Shown here piece after piece: positions 52,554-60,281 of a stretch of 60,281 nt of DNA (its first letter is position 1; the number at the start of each line of letters is the position of its first letter). This stretch comes from Desulfobulbaceae bacterium. Lineage in GTDB: Bacteria > Desulfobacterota > Desulfobulbia > Desulfobulbales > Desulfobulbaceae. The stretch lies in assembly GCA_023544645.1 (NCBI GenBank), contig JAMJFO010000015.1:1-60281 (forward strand), written 5' to 3'. The translations under genes were made by a program, and so were the position numbers. A model generated the notes under the pieces. The model was not told the origin of the DNA and searched no databases. It saw nothing but the letters and a program-made list of their open reading frames with translations.

Positions 52554-54185
52554 ATGAAAATAGCGCTTATCCAGACAAATCCTGTCATTGGTGATTTTGC
52601 CCGCAACAGCGATGCCGTGCTCAGGTGGACTGCCGCGGCTCGGGCGGCGGGATGCCGTCTCGCTGTCTTCCCCGAGCTGACCCTGTCCGGCTATCCGCCC
52701 CAGGATCTTCTGGAGCGCTCTGACTTCATCAATGCCCATGACCGTCATCTTTTGTCCATGGTGGAAAAAATTACCGACATCGCAATCGTTATCGGCGCCA
52801 TCGAACAACGAAGCGGCAGCGGCAAACCCCTGTATAACTCGGCCCTGTTCATCGACGACGGCAAGGTAAAGGCTTGCGCCCGCAAACAGCTGCTGCCCAC
52901 CTATGACGTATTCGACGAAACCAGGTATTTCGAACCGGGGGGCGAGTCGGCGGTTGTCTGCCTGGACGGGGAGCGGTTCGGCCTGACGGTCTGCGAGGAC
53001 ATCTGGTTCGAAGGCAGGGGCTACCGGATCGATCCTGTCCGCAATATGCTTGCCGCGGAAACCGGGAAACCGGACTTCCTGATCAACATCTCAGCCTCAC
53101 CCTATCATCATGGCAAGATCAGCGAACGAAACGCTGTTTTCTCATCCCTGTGCCGGAGAAACCGGCTGCCCCTGCTCTATGTCAACCAGGTGGGCGGCCA
53201 GGACTCGCTTATTTTTGACGGCCGCTCCATGGCCCTTGACCCGGACGGGGGTATCGTGGCTGCGGCCCCCGGCTTCCAGGAAGCCATGATCATCGTCGAC
53301 AGCAATAACTGGCAGCCGGCGCCCGGGCTTGACCTGCCGGAAGATTCCATTGCCACTGTTTTTGAAGCGCTCACTCTCGGGGTTCGCGACTATCTGCACA
53401 AAACCGGGTTCAAAACCGCGGTCATCGGACTGTCCGGGGGGATCGATTCGGCCTTGACCGCTGCCGTGGCCTGTCGGGCCCTGGGGCCGGAAAATGTGCT
53501 CACCGTCTCGCTGCCCTCTCCCTACACGTCCCAGGCCAGCATTGATGATGCGCAGGCCCTGGCCGCCAACCTCAACTGCGGCCATGAAACCATCTCCATC
53601 GGCCCGGCAATGGATGCGTACCAAAAAACGCTCTCGCCTTTTTTCCAGGGACTGGCGGAAGATGTCACTGAGCAGAACATTCAGGCGCGTATCCGGGGCA
53701 ACCTGCTCATGGCTTTATCCAACAAATTCGGCCACCTGCTGCTGTCCACAGGCAACAAGTCTGAAATGGCCGTGGGCTACTGCACCCTGTACGGCGACAT
53801 GAGCGGCGGCCTGGCGGTGCTCTCCGATGTGCCCAAGCAGATGGTCTACGAGCTGGCCCGATGGCTCAACAGCAAGGAGGAGATCATCCCGGAGCGGATC
53901 ATCACCAGGCCGCCCTCAGCCGAACTCAAGCCCGACCAGCTGGACCAGGACGACCTCCCTCCCTACGAGATCCTGGACCCCATCCTCCAGGCCTACCTGG
54001 AAGAGCACGCGTCCATTGATGTCATCTGCGCTCGCGGGTATGAGCGCAAAACCGTTGAGGACATTGTCCGGCGTATCCGGGTCAATGAATACAAGCGGCG
54101 GCAGGCTGCCACCGGCCTCAAGGTGACCACCAAGGCATTCGGCCAGGGCCGCCGCTATCCCATCGTGCACAATTTCAGGGAGTAA
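52554..54185 (+). CDS. nadE: Glutamine-dependent NAD+ synthetase
   Basis: 543 aa. The N-terminal nitrilase-type amidase (about 1-255) has its catalytic triad in FPELTLSGYPPQDLL (Glu), CARKQLLPTYDVFDE (Lys) and LTVCEDIWFE (Cys). The NAD synthetase domain (about 270-543) has the ATP pyrophosphatase motif GLSGGIDSALTA and GNKSEMAVGY. It converts nicotinate adenine dinucleotide to NAD using glutamine. The cytochrome gene starts 3 bp after its stop. Confidence 0.97.
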   Translation: MKIALIQTNPVIGDFARNSDAVLRWTAAARAAGCRLAVFPELTLSGYPPQDLLERSDFINAHDRHLLSMVEKITDIAIVIGAIEQRSGSGKPLYNSALFIDDGKVKACARKQLLPTYDVFDETRYFEPGGESAVVCLDGERFGLTVCEDIWFEGRGYRIDPVRNMLAAETGKPDFLINISASPYHHGKISERNAVFSSLCRRNRLPLLYVNQVGGQDSLIFDGRSMALDPDGGIVAAAPGFQEAMIIVDSNNWQPAPGLDLPEDSIATVFEALTLGVRDYLHKTGFKTAVIGLSGGIDSALTAAVACRALGPENVLTVSLPSPYTSQASIDDAQALAANLNCGHETISIGPAMDAYQKTLSPFFQGLAEDVTEQNIQARIRGNLLMALSNKFGHLLLSTGNKSEMAVGYCTLYGDMSGGLAVLSDVPKQMVYELARWLNSKEEIIPERIITRPPSAELKPDQLDQDDLPPYEILDPILQAYLEEHASIDVICARGYERKTVEDIVRRIRVNEYKRRQAATGLKVTTKAFGQGRRYPIVHNFRE

Positions 54186-54188
54186 GAC

Positions 54189-55964
54189 GTGAAAAAACCG
54201 GCCGGCAAAATCCTTACCGCTCTCATCTTCCTCCCCATTGTCATCGGACTGATCGGCTACCTTGTCTTGAGGGAAAGCGCCACTCAACGGCCGGAGAACG
54301 TCGCCATTACCACTGCCGGCTACCTGGACATGTGCCTCTCCTGCCACCCCGAGGTAAAACTGGATGTTGCCCATGATGCCAAGGTGGTCGGCTGCACGCC
54401 CTGCCACCTCGGGAATCCCATGACCGTTGACAAGGACGAGGCGCACCAGGGAATGGTCCTCAATCCGGGCGACCTGCGGGTGGTTGAACAGACCTGCGGA
54501 ACCGAAGGCTGCCACCCCACCGACATCAACAAGATCAAGAATTCGCTGATGGCCACCAACCGGGGCATCCTGGCAACCCTTCTGTACTACTGGGGAGAGG
54601 CTGAGACCCAGGATGGCGAGTATTCGATAGAAAAACTCCTTAACAGCGGCGAAACCTCGCTGGCCATCGACTACTTCCGCAAACTGTGCGCCTCCTGCCA
54701 TCTCTGGAAACAGAAATACGCCGACCCGGACGCCCCGCTGTTTGTCCAGGAAAAAGGAGGCGGCTGCAGCGCCTGTCACTTTGTCATGCCCGAAGGAACC
54801 GCTGCGACAACGGTTACGTCGTTTGAACAAAGCGATTACGTTCCCCGGGGCGAAAAAAAGATGAAACCCCACCCCCTGATCATCAAGAAAATCCCCGATG
54901 ACAACTGTATCCGCTGCCACAACCGCAGCGGCCGGATAGGCCTGTCGTATATCGGCAAATATGAAGCCGAGGGGTACGGCACCCCGTACGAGGAGGGCGA
55001 ACATTCCGCCAGACAACTGGCCGGCGGCAGGTTCTACCTTGAGCTGGCGGAAGATATCCATCACCAGAAAGGAATGAGCTGCATCGACTGTCACACCAGG
55101 GATGAAATCATGGGCGACGGCACCAGCTATGCCCACTATGAGGAGCAGCTGGAGATCAGCTGTGAAATGTGCCATTCACCCGATCCCGGCACTACCCGCA
55201 AGGATAAACAGGTAAATAATATTGTTCCCAGGGAAGACCGTTTCGTTCTGGTCGGCAAGAACGACGGCAAGGAACGCCCTCTGAACCTGCCGAAACCTGA
55301 TATCTGCACCTATCCGGGACATAAGCGCCTTACCTGTGAATCCTGCCACTCGACCTGGGTTCCCCAGTGTTACGGCTGCCATGTCAAAAAGGATGACCGG
55401 GAAACCCATCTGGACAAGCTGACCCTGGAAGAAACCCCGGGCTGGTGGGAAGAAGGACGGTCTTATATCCGGTATGAAAAGCCCATGCTGGGCATATGGG
55501 GGGATAAAGTCGTGATCGTCACCCCTGGCTGCCAGGATGTCGTTACCCTGATAAATAAAGAGGGGGAAATCAGCGGCGGCTTCAACCGCTTTACCATGGC
55601 GGCAATAAATCCCCATACCACTCAGGCCAAAGGAAGGACCTGCAAAGATTGCCATGCAGAGCCCAAAACCGTCGGCCTGGGGGAGGGGACTGTTTTCACC
55701 GAGAACGGTCAGTGGAAATTTCAACCGGTTGACCAGGGAATCGACACCCTGGACGGCAGAACCGTCGGCTTGGACACCTTTGTCACCATTGAGGGAGAAC
55801 CTCTCCAGCACGGGTCACGGGAAAATCTCCGCCCTTTTAACAAGGAGGAGCTGCAGCGCATCCTGCGGGTGGGATTATGCCTGGACTGCCACACCGACTA
55901 TACGGACCCGGCATATACAGATTACGATCCCAAGCGCCCCTGCCCGGTCTATACCGCGCCCTGA
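54189..55964 (+). CDS. Membrane-anchored multihaem cytochrome c (12 haem sites)
   Basis: 591 aa from GTG 54189. An N-terminal membrane helix (about 7-27) with no cleavage motif anchors a large periplasmic part. Haem motifs in order: CLSCH, CTPCH, CGTEGCH, CASCH, CSACH, CIRCH, CIDCH, CEMCH, CESCH, CYGCH, CKDCH, CLDCH. The third is CX4CH, the wider form seen in some cytochromes c3. Extra histidines (VAHDAK, EAHQGM, HPLIIKKI) can serve as distal ligands. A likely electron carrier between the quinone pool and outside acceptors or a sulfur-cycle enzyme; no partner gene is visible. Confidence 0.93.
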   Translation: MKKPAGKILTALIFLPIVIGLIGYLVLRESATQRPENVAITTAGYLDMCLSCHPEVKLDVAHDAKVVGCTPCHLGNPMTVDKDEAHQGMVLNPGDLRVVEQTCGTEGCHPTDINKIKNSLMATNRGILATLLYYWGEAETQDGEYSIEKLLNSGETSLAIDYFRKLCASCHLWKQKYADPDAPLFVQEKGGGCSACHFVMPEGTAATTVTSFEQSDYVPRGEKKMKPHPLIIKKIPDDNCIRCHNRSGRIGLSYIGKYEAEGYGTPYEEGEHSARQLAGGRFYLELAEDIHHQKGMSCIDCHTRDEIMGDGTSYAHYEEQLEISCEMCHSPDPGTTRKDKQVNNIVPREDRFVLVGKNDGKERPLNLPKPDICTYPGHKRLTCESCHSTWVPQCYGCHVKKDDRETHLDKLTLEETPGWWEEGRSYIRYEKPMLGIWGDKVVIVTPGCQDVVTLINKEGEISGGFNRFTMAAINPHTTQAKGRTCKDCHAEPKTVGLGEGTVFTENGQWKFQPVDQGIDTLDGRTVGLDTFVTIEGEPLQHGSRENLRPFNKEELQRILRVGLCLDCHTDYTDPAYTDYDPKRPCPVYTAP

Positions 55965-56211
55965 CACTTTTGCACCTGGTGAAAAGAACTGACGGGGTGA
56001 GAGAAGAGTACAGAAACTGATACGTGGAGTTTCGATATAATGGAAATACGGCGACAACGGGCTTGCGGGGAAATGTGGTTTTGCAAGACCCTAAGACTCT
56101 TCCGCATTTTGTCTTTACAAAACAATATGTTATCCTAGTTCGGCAAGGCGAGGCAGGAGGCATGGCGCGGGAACGCAAGAGGGCGTCGCGCATCTTAATA
56201 TCGGCTGAGTC
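55965..56211. other. Non-coding stretch after the cytochrome gene
   Basis: 247 bp. It includes CTTGCGGGGAAAT near 56060, similar to CTTGCGGGAAAT at 12.60 kb. The plus strand is open for 65 codons from GTG 56024, but there is no ribosome binding site and no recognisable family. No clear terminator for the cytochrome was seen. Confidence 0.35.
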
Positions 56212-56706
56212 TCATTGGTAATCAGGTAATTTTTTAACTATTTCTACGAAATCGTCCGGATGTGAGTACCCTTTTTTTTGCCCCCAATACAAAAGCCCGG
56301 ATTTCAATGGTGGATACTCCTCCATATTAATCTTTATTCCTTCAACAATTCGCCTCTCCCACATTTCTTTCGGCATTAAATTGTTCAAATACAGCCAGTA
56401 TTCCTCGGAAGTTAGATCAAAATACCGCCTAATCCATAATTTTGAATTTTTACTCAAGTCTTGATATTCTATTCCTGTGGTCATCTCGACCGGCACTTCC
56501 GCAAGCAAATCAGCATAACGAAGATTCAAAACCTTATAATTATTCCATCTGTCATGTTGATTAGCCGCCTCAAGTTGTTTGACGGCCAGCGAGACATTCT
56601 GCGCTGCAAAAGAAACGCTCCGCACAACATAGAACAGGCCTACCGCTGCAACCACAACACCTATAATCTCAATAATTAACCCTAATCGCTTAAAAAATTT
56701 TTTCAT
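56212..56706 (-). CDS. Hypothetical membrane protein, AT-rich
   Basis: 164 aa. One N-terminal membrane helix (about 9-29, LGLIIEIIGVVVAAVGLFYVV) then a predicted coiled coil and a helical cytoplasmic or periplasmic domain: LWIRRYFDLTSEEYWLYLNNLMPKEMWERRI. No known family by eye. Codon use is AT-rich compared with the housekeeping genes, and it lies between the cytochrome and DUF1566 genes, both signs of acquired DNA. Could be an accessory defence or immunity protein, but nothing supports a specific role. Confidence 0.65.
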   Translation of the reverse strand: MKKFFKRLGLIIEIIGVVVAAVGLFYVVRSVSFAAQNVSLAVKQLEAANQHDRWNNYKVLNLRYADLLAEVPVEMTTGIEYQDLSKNSKLWIRRYFDLTSEEYWLYLNNLMPKEMWERRIVEGIKINMEEYPPLKSGLLYWGQKKGYSHPDDFVEIVKKLPDYQ

Positions 56707-57038
56707 ATTATTTGGTTATGAAAACTACCACCTTTGGCGGTGAACCCGGAAAGGAGAAAATTTGATAATATTGTTCATTTTTTGCTTGTCTTTATGCCCT
56801 CCAGGATACCCCTTGGGTGTTGCCGAAAATCTGCGATTTGAAGAGCAGATTTTTTTACCAGCAACACCCTATGATGCTTCGGCAAGCGACAATGGGTGAA
56901 ATACCAAAGTCCCATTTGAAGAGGCAACCTGATACCTCCCGCTTTGCGGGAAGAGACTCACTTTGCTTCAGCCCGTGATGTCACGCTCTGCCCGAACTAC
57001 TGCTCAAATTCGATCAACAAAAAATCAGTAAGCTCCTG
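56707..57038. other. Non-coding region with several hairpins
   Basis: 332 bp between the DUF1566 gene stop and the 56.2-kb gene start. Besides the nested repeat at 56815-56869 it holds AATGGG...CCCATT (56889-56915) and TCCCGC-TTT-GCGGGA (about 56937-56951). No credible gene. Confidence 0.45.
56815..56869. repeat. Nested inverted repeat
   Basis: Outer arms GGGTGTTGC (56815-56823) and GCAACACCC (56861-56869); inner arms AAAATCTGC (56826-56834) and GCAGATTTT (56845-56853); 10-nt loop. Eighteen base pairs in one imperfect 55-nt hairpin with a T-run after the inner stem. It could be a terminator for the DUF1566 gene or a mobile-element-like end. Confidence 0.7.
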
Positions 57039-59072
57039 TTATTTATTGTTGATTATCGCCGGCAGATACAGATTCCACGGGAACGAACTGTTAAACCTTG
57101 CCGTCACACTCCTGGCCTGGTCCACGGTCACCTGGCATGTCGCATCCTTGCCCATGCAGTCACCGGTCCAGCCGCCAAAGGTTGATTTTTCACCCGGGGC
57201 AGCGGTCAGTGTTACAATAGTGCCTTGGTCATACCCGGCGCCGCAGACATCAGGGCAACTGATGCCCTCGGGAGCGCTGGTCACACTGCCTGTGCCTTGA
57301 CCCGCAGTTGTAACCGATAACCAGTGCGTATTATTGATGACGAAACTGGCGGAGATGGAATGATTGGCCGACACGTTGATAAAAGTATAGGAAGTAACGG
57401 CTCCGACGGATTCACCGTCGACCAGAACATCGGCCACCTGGTAGTTGTCATTCGGGGAAATAGTGAAGGTGAGCGCATCCCCATGGTTCACAATCACCGA
57501 GCCCAGGGGGCTGATGCTGCCGTTGGCAAAACTGCTTGATGAAATCGTATATTGATTAATGGCGAAGGCAGCCGAAACGGTGCAGGCCTGAGTAATGGCG
57601 CCAGTGGTTGCGCTATAGCTCGCAACCGTGTTATCGGTATTGCTGTAACTGACCCCGCAGCCGGTAACAGTGGCCACGTGATAGCCTGTATTGGCGTTAA
57701 AGGTAAACAGGGTTGTGGAACCGTGGGCAACGGTCTGTGGGGACGGGGTGCTGGGATCCAGGCTGCCGTTTGTTCCGGCAGTGGCCGACACGCTATACTG
57801 GTTGATGGCAAAGGTGGCCGATACAGTGCAGTCATCGGTAATGGCGCCGGTGGTAGCGGTATAGCTCGCAACCGTGCTACTGGTATTACTGTAATTGATC
57901 CCGCAACCGCTTACCCCGGCCACATGGTAGCCTGCATCTGCGTTGAAGATGAACTGGGTGGTTGAACCATGATTGACCGTCTGCGGGGTTGGAGTTCCGG
58001 CATCAAGAGCGCCGTTGGCGCCGGCGGATGCGGATACGCTGTACTGGTTGATGGCAAAGGTGGCCGACACGGTGCAGTCACCGCTAATGATGCCGGTAGT
58101 AGCGGTATAGGTCGTAACCGTGTTGCTGGTGTTGGTGTAGCTGACCCCGCAGCCGCTTGCCTCAGCCACATGGTAACCGGTATTTGCGTTGAAGGTGAAC
58201 TGGGTGGCAGAGCCGCTGCCAACCGTCTGCGGAGACGGAGTACTTGAATCCAGGCTGCCGTTAACACCGGCAGAGGCCGATACGCTGTAGTACTGGTTGA
58301 GGGCAAAGGTACCCGAAACAGTGCAGTCCCCGCTAATAACACCGGTGGTCGCGGTGTAACTTGCAACCAGATTGTTGATATTGCTGTAGCTGACCCCACA
58401 ACCGGAGACCGCGGCTATGTGATAGCCGGTATTGGCATTGAAGATGAACTGGGTGTCAGAGTTGTTTGCAACCGTCTGAGGGGAAGGGGTTCCGGCATCC
58501 AGACTGCCTCCCGCGCCCGCCATGGCAGAAATCACCGAATACCCTAATGACCCACACTGTCCGCCGCGAACGCCGCGCACATGATAATTGCTATTTGACT
58601 TATTGCTGGAGTAGATGCTGCCTTGCTCGAAACTCACGTACCACGCGTTGTTCGTATCGTATGCGTAGGTAGTAGACGACCAGCAGTTTAAAGTATATGT
58701 GAAGGGTGTGAAGGGGAAGGGGAAGGCCGGATTTCGGGAGTAATCGACGATGGAGGACAGCTCGTTGTAATCCGGCAGCCGCCAGTCCGAATGGCCGGCC
58801 AGGGAGAGGCCCTCGGCAGAGGCCAGGGCGCTCTGCCAGTCCATGGTATCCGAAGACCCATCGTCGTTGGTGTCCATAAGCCCTTTCTGCCACTGCAGGC
58901 AGGTGCGGGTATCTATCACCGTACCGTCGCCGTTGTCCACCATGGCCGTCGAGGCGGGCCGAGGCAGCAGGAGCAGGAGCAGGAGCAGGGAATGTCGAAG
59001 TGGGAATATCCAGTTTCGTATCGTGTAATAAATGGTTGCGCCCCGGCGCCCGAAGTTGTGGTCCATTGTCAT
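57039..59072 (-). CDS. DUF1566 protein with tandem InlB-like repeats
   Basis: 677 aa from ATG 59072 (GGAGGG four nt upstream; a second ATG two codons on). Signal peptide with a Leu run (about 26-43). A DUF1566/Lcl-type domain (about 45-172) opens MVDNGDGTVIDTRTCLQWQKGL and has SDWRLPDYNEL and CWSSTTYA. Four near-identical repeats of about 82 residues follow (about 178-505), each with SxSAxAGxxGSLDxxTPSPQTV, AxTGYH(V/I)AxVSGCG and DCTVSATFAINQY. A degenerate fifth (about 506-580) and a C-terminal InlB B-repeat-like unit (GWTGDCMGKDATC) close it. Probably a surface or secreted adhesin-like protein. No sorting signal visible. Confidence 0.85.
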   Translation of the reverse strand: MTMDHNFGRRGATIYYTIRNWIFPLRHSLLLLLLLLPRPASTAMVDNGDGTVIDTRTCLQWQKGLMDTNDDGSSDTMDWQSALASAEGLSLAGHSDWRLPDYNELSSIVDYSRNPAFPFPFTPFTYTLNCWSSTTYAYDTNNAWYVSFEQGSIYSSNKSNSNYHVRGVRGGQCGSLGYSVISAMAGAGGSLDAGTPSPQTVANNSDTQFIFNANTGYHIAAVSGCGVSYSNINNLVASYTATTGVISGDCTVSGTFALNQYYSVSASAGVNGSLDSSTPSPQTVGSGSATQFTFNANTGYHVAEASGCGVSYTNTSNTVTTYTATTGIISGDCTVSATFAINQYSVSASAGANGALDAGTPTPQTVNHGSTTQFIFNADAGYHVAGVSGCGINYSNTSSTVASYTATTGAITDDCTVSATFAINQYSVSATAGTNGSLDPSTPSPQTVAHGSTTLFTFNANTGYHVATVTGCGVSYSNTDNTVASYSATTGAITQACTVSAAFAINQYTISSSSFANGSISPLGSVIVNHGDALTFTISPNDNYQVADVLVDGESVGAVTSYTFINVSANHSISASFVINNTHWLSVTTAGQGTGSVTSAPEGISCPDVCGAGYDQGTIVTLTAAPGEKSTFGGWTGDCMGKDATCQVTVDQARSVTARFNSSFPWNLYLPAIINNK
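57550..58540. repeat. Tandem ~245-bp coding repeats
   Basis: Four copies within the DUF1566 gene, marked by a recurring GGTGGTNGCGGTATAGCTCGCAAC-like block near 57.60, 57.84, 58.09 and 58.34 kb. High nucleotide identity between copies suggests recent duplication or gene conversion. Confidence 0.75.
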
Positions 59073-59543
59073 TGTTCCCTCCTGTGTGATATGCCTGCAA
59101 TACAGCTTTTCATTTATTTTCCGGTTACGGGGCTGGCAGCCCGCCTCCGTGCTCATGCTCCTGTTACGCAGCCTGAATGCAACAACTTGGAATCAGTGAT
59201 ATTTTCCACACGGTCAAACTTTTCCTTTGATTGCTTTGCCCACGATCCGGGCTGCACGGCTACATTGCTTGGAAAAATACCAGGCACGGTCTGTTATCGG
59301 AGAATCATTGTTGCAGCGGCTCACCGGGTCTCCCCTCACCCGTCCTGCGGCCGGCCTCTCCCAAAAGGAAAGGCCGGCTTTGAACTATCACCCTTTTCAG
59401 ACCGGCGCCGCATGGTTCCCCGCTGGGGTTACGCATTTCACCCACTTTCTCCCTCTGTCTTGTGCCTTCTGACCTACTTCTGGCAGGCCATAGCAATACT
59501 TCTCTGGCTGCCGGGAAAAATGCCGAATCATCAAAGTGCTCAG
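59073..59543. other. Non-coding region between the two DUF1566 genes
   Basis: About 470 bp. It contains a GCCGGCCT...AGGCCGGC hairpin (about 59351-59379) but no T-run. No open frame with recognisable content; the minus-strand frame reaching 59156 upstream of the 59072 start lacks a ribosome binding site. Confidence 0.45.
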
Positions 59544-60281
59544 TCAATTACCGCCGCGAACGGCACGCACGTTATAAAATTTTGATTTCTGTAAGTTTAA
59601 GCCGCGGCCGTCGAGAAAATTCACATGCCACGCGTAGTACGGATATTTCACGTTACTAGTAGACGACCAGTAATTGGACGGCAATGTGTTCGGAAAATAG
59701 GTTAGGGAAATGGCTGGAGAATGCCGGCTTGTGTCCACCAGGCTCTTCAGTTCCTTGATGGTGGGCAACCGCCAGTCAGTGTGGCCTGCAAATCCTGAGC
59801 CGCTATTCAGGGCCGCGAGGAAATCCTCGGTATCGTTATCGTAGGTGGAGCAGACACCTTGGTCACCACCATTGGTGTTCGGATCGGTGTCGCACCAGGT
59901 ATAGCCGTTGTCCGCGTCGTGGGGGTTGGTTCGGTCCACGACCCCGTTCCTCGCCTCCTTGACCTCCCATATCAGGCCGGTGACATTGTCCCGGACCATG
60001 GCCCAGGATGATGCGGATTCGGCCAGGTCATTGCCGGCGGCATCCAGCTTGGTATAGGAACGGGCTGGGCCGGCGTATTGCGCGTCCTGCCCGTAAAAGG
60101 GCTCGCCCGGCGAGGGACAAGGATCAAGAACGTTTCCAGCGTTATCGTAGCAGGTGGTCTGCCCGGTGTCGGGCCAAAGGGAAAAAGCCTGCCCGGCATT
60201 ATTGCCGGCCAGGGCGGGAGCGGCAACAAACAGCCCCAGGGCCGCGCAAAGGAAGAATTTACTCAGGCTGGCATAAGAATT
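59544..60281 (-). CDS. DUF1566 family secreted protein (5' end off window)
   Basis: At least 246 aa, reading in frame to the window edge. The visible start (YASLSKFFLCAALGLFVAA) is a signal peptide ending ALAG. The mature N-terminus holds QAFSLWPDTGQTTCYDN and SPGEPFYGQDAQYAG, and then a DUF1566 domain: MVRDNVTGLIWEVKEA, HTDWRLPTIKELKSLVD, NYWSSTS and VRAVRGGN at the C-terminus. A shorter reading from ATG 59999 would lose the signal peptide. It is a paralogue of the domain in the upstream-strand neighbour, without the repeats. Confidence 0.88.
   Translation of the reverse strand, partial: NSYASLSKFFLCAALGLFVAAPALAGNNAGQAFSLWPDTGQTTCYDNAGNVLDPCPSPGEPFYGQDAQYAGPARSYTKLDAAGNDLAESASSWAMVRDNVTGLIWEVKEARNGVVDRTNPHDADNGYTWCDTDPNTNGGDQGVCSTYDNDTEDFLAALNSGSGFAGHTDWRLPTIKELKSLVDTSRHSPAISLTYFPNTLPSNYWSSTSNVKYPYYAWHVNFLDGRGLNLQKSKFYNVRAVRGGN

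Noticed and set aside
56024-56221. 65-codon plus-strand frame starting GTG after the cytochrome gene
   Set aside because: No Shine-Dalgarno, no family, and overlap with the end of a convergent real gene.
59100-59543. Possible riboswitch or group II intron domain upstream of the DUF1566 gene
   Set aside because: Strings such as GGTGAAATGCG and GAACCATGCGGCG were compared with cobalamin, GEMM and intron domain V patterns from memory; none matched beyond short fragments.
59972-60229. 85-codon frame in the DUF1566 gene end
   Set aside because: It is an out-of-frame shadow; the true frame reads through to the window edge with a signal peptide.
1-60281. CRISPR arrays and insertion sequences
   Set aside because: No regularly spaced repeats of 25-40 bp and no transposase-like protein were seen on either strand.

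Overview
The window is bacterial chromosome with dense, mostly single-copy housekeeping genes, short intergenic gaps and moderately GC-rich coding sequence. The gene families point to a Desulfobacterota (former Deltaproteobacteria) Gram-negative, probably a Desulfobulbales-like anaerobe. The indicators are a DHH-CBS-CBS-nucleotidyltransferase fusion, a yicC-DUF370-gmk cluster, a DUF3786 Fe-S protein, MucR- and two-CW-family proteins, a membrane-anchored 12-haem cytochrome c, RNase Y, and Pal/OmpH/LolA for an outer membrane. This assignment is inference from families, not from a marker-gene comparison.

Left edge (1-1.35 kb): the last codons of an HU-like DNA-binding protein, a tyrosine recombinase with all catalytic residues, a perfect tandem 12-bp repeat at the recombinase start, and tRNA-Arg(UCG) with its own terminator. 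This is a classic integration site or its remnant.

1.35-17.4 kb: a site-2 protease, a DUF3047 protein, the tRNA nucleotidyltransferase fusion, an AEC transporter, a periplasmic alpha-carbonic anhydrase with a good sigma-70 promoter, a KefB-like antiporter, a long lysine-2,3-aminomutase homologue, and a YfiR-like periplasmic protein paired with a membrane hybrid histidine kinase. Several small proteins follow.

17.4-23.5 kb: a candidate ~70-nt small RNA with a C-rich terminator loop, a MucR-type regulator, then murI-lolA-B12/radical SAM-S1 protein in one direction. 23.9-29.8 kb on the minus strand: pal, ompH, the DUF3786 protein, the heptose kinase rfaE1, yicC, remA-like, gmk and rlmB, an envelope and RNA-metabolism cluster with several 4-nt overlaps.

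30-40.5 kb: alpha-glucan phosphorylase, an unknown protein, a radical SAM protein, DusB, a Fur-family regulator with promoter and palindrome, then tyrS, rny, a 6S RNA (found by sequence and position downstream of zapA), zapA, a ZapB-like coiled-coil protein and a Nudix hydrolase. 40.5-55.96 kb: lytic transglycosylase, YihY/BrkB, FtsH, a TPR protein with a T2SS-E N-terminal-like domain, VanZ-like, MutL with the endonuclease motif, PBP1A, Ogt, NadE and the multihaem cytochrome.

Right end (56-60.3 kb): accessory-looking DNA with an AT-rich orphan membrane protein, a nested inverted repeat, a DUF1566 protein carrying four near-identical ~82-residue repeats, and a second DUF1566 gene running off the end. 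No CRISPR array, insertion sequence or rRNA was seen. The observations most worth following are the YfiR-hybrid kinase pair, the orphan B12-radical SAM enzyme with an unusual CX4CX2C motif, the 17.4-kb small RNA, the 6S RNA, and an orphan perfect Shine-Dalgarno sequence at 48.04 kb.
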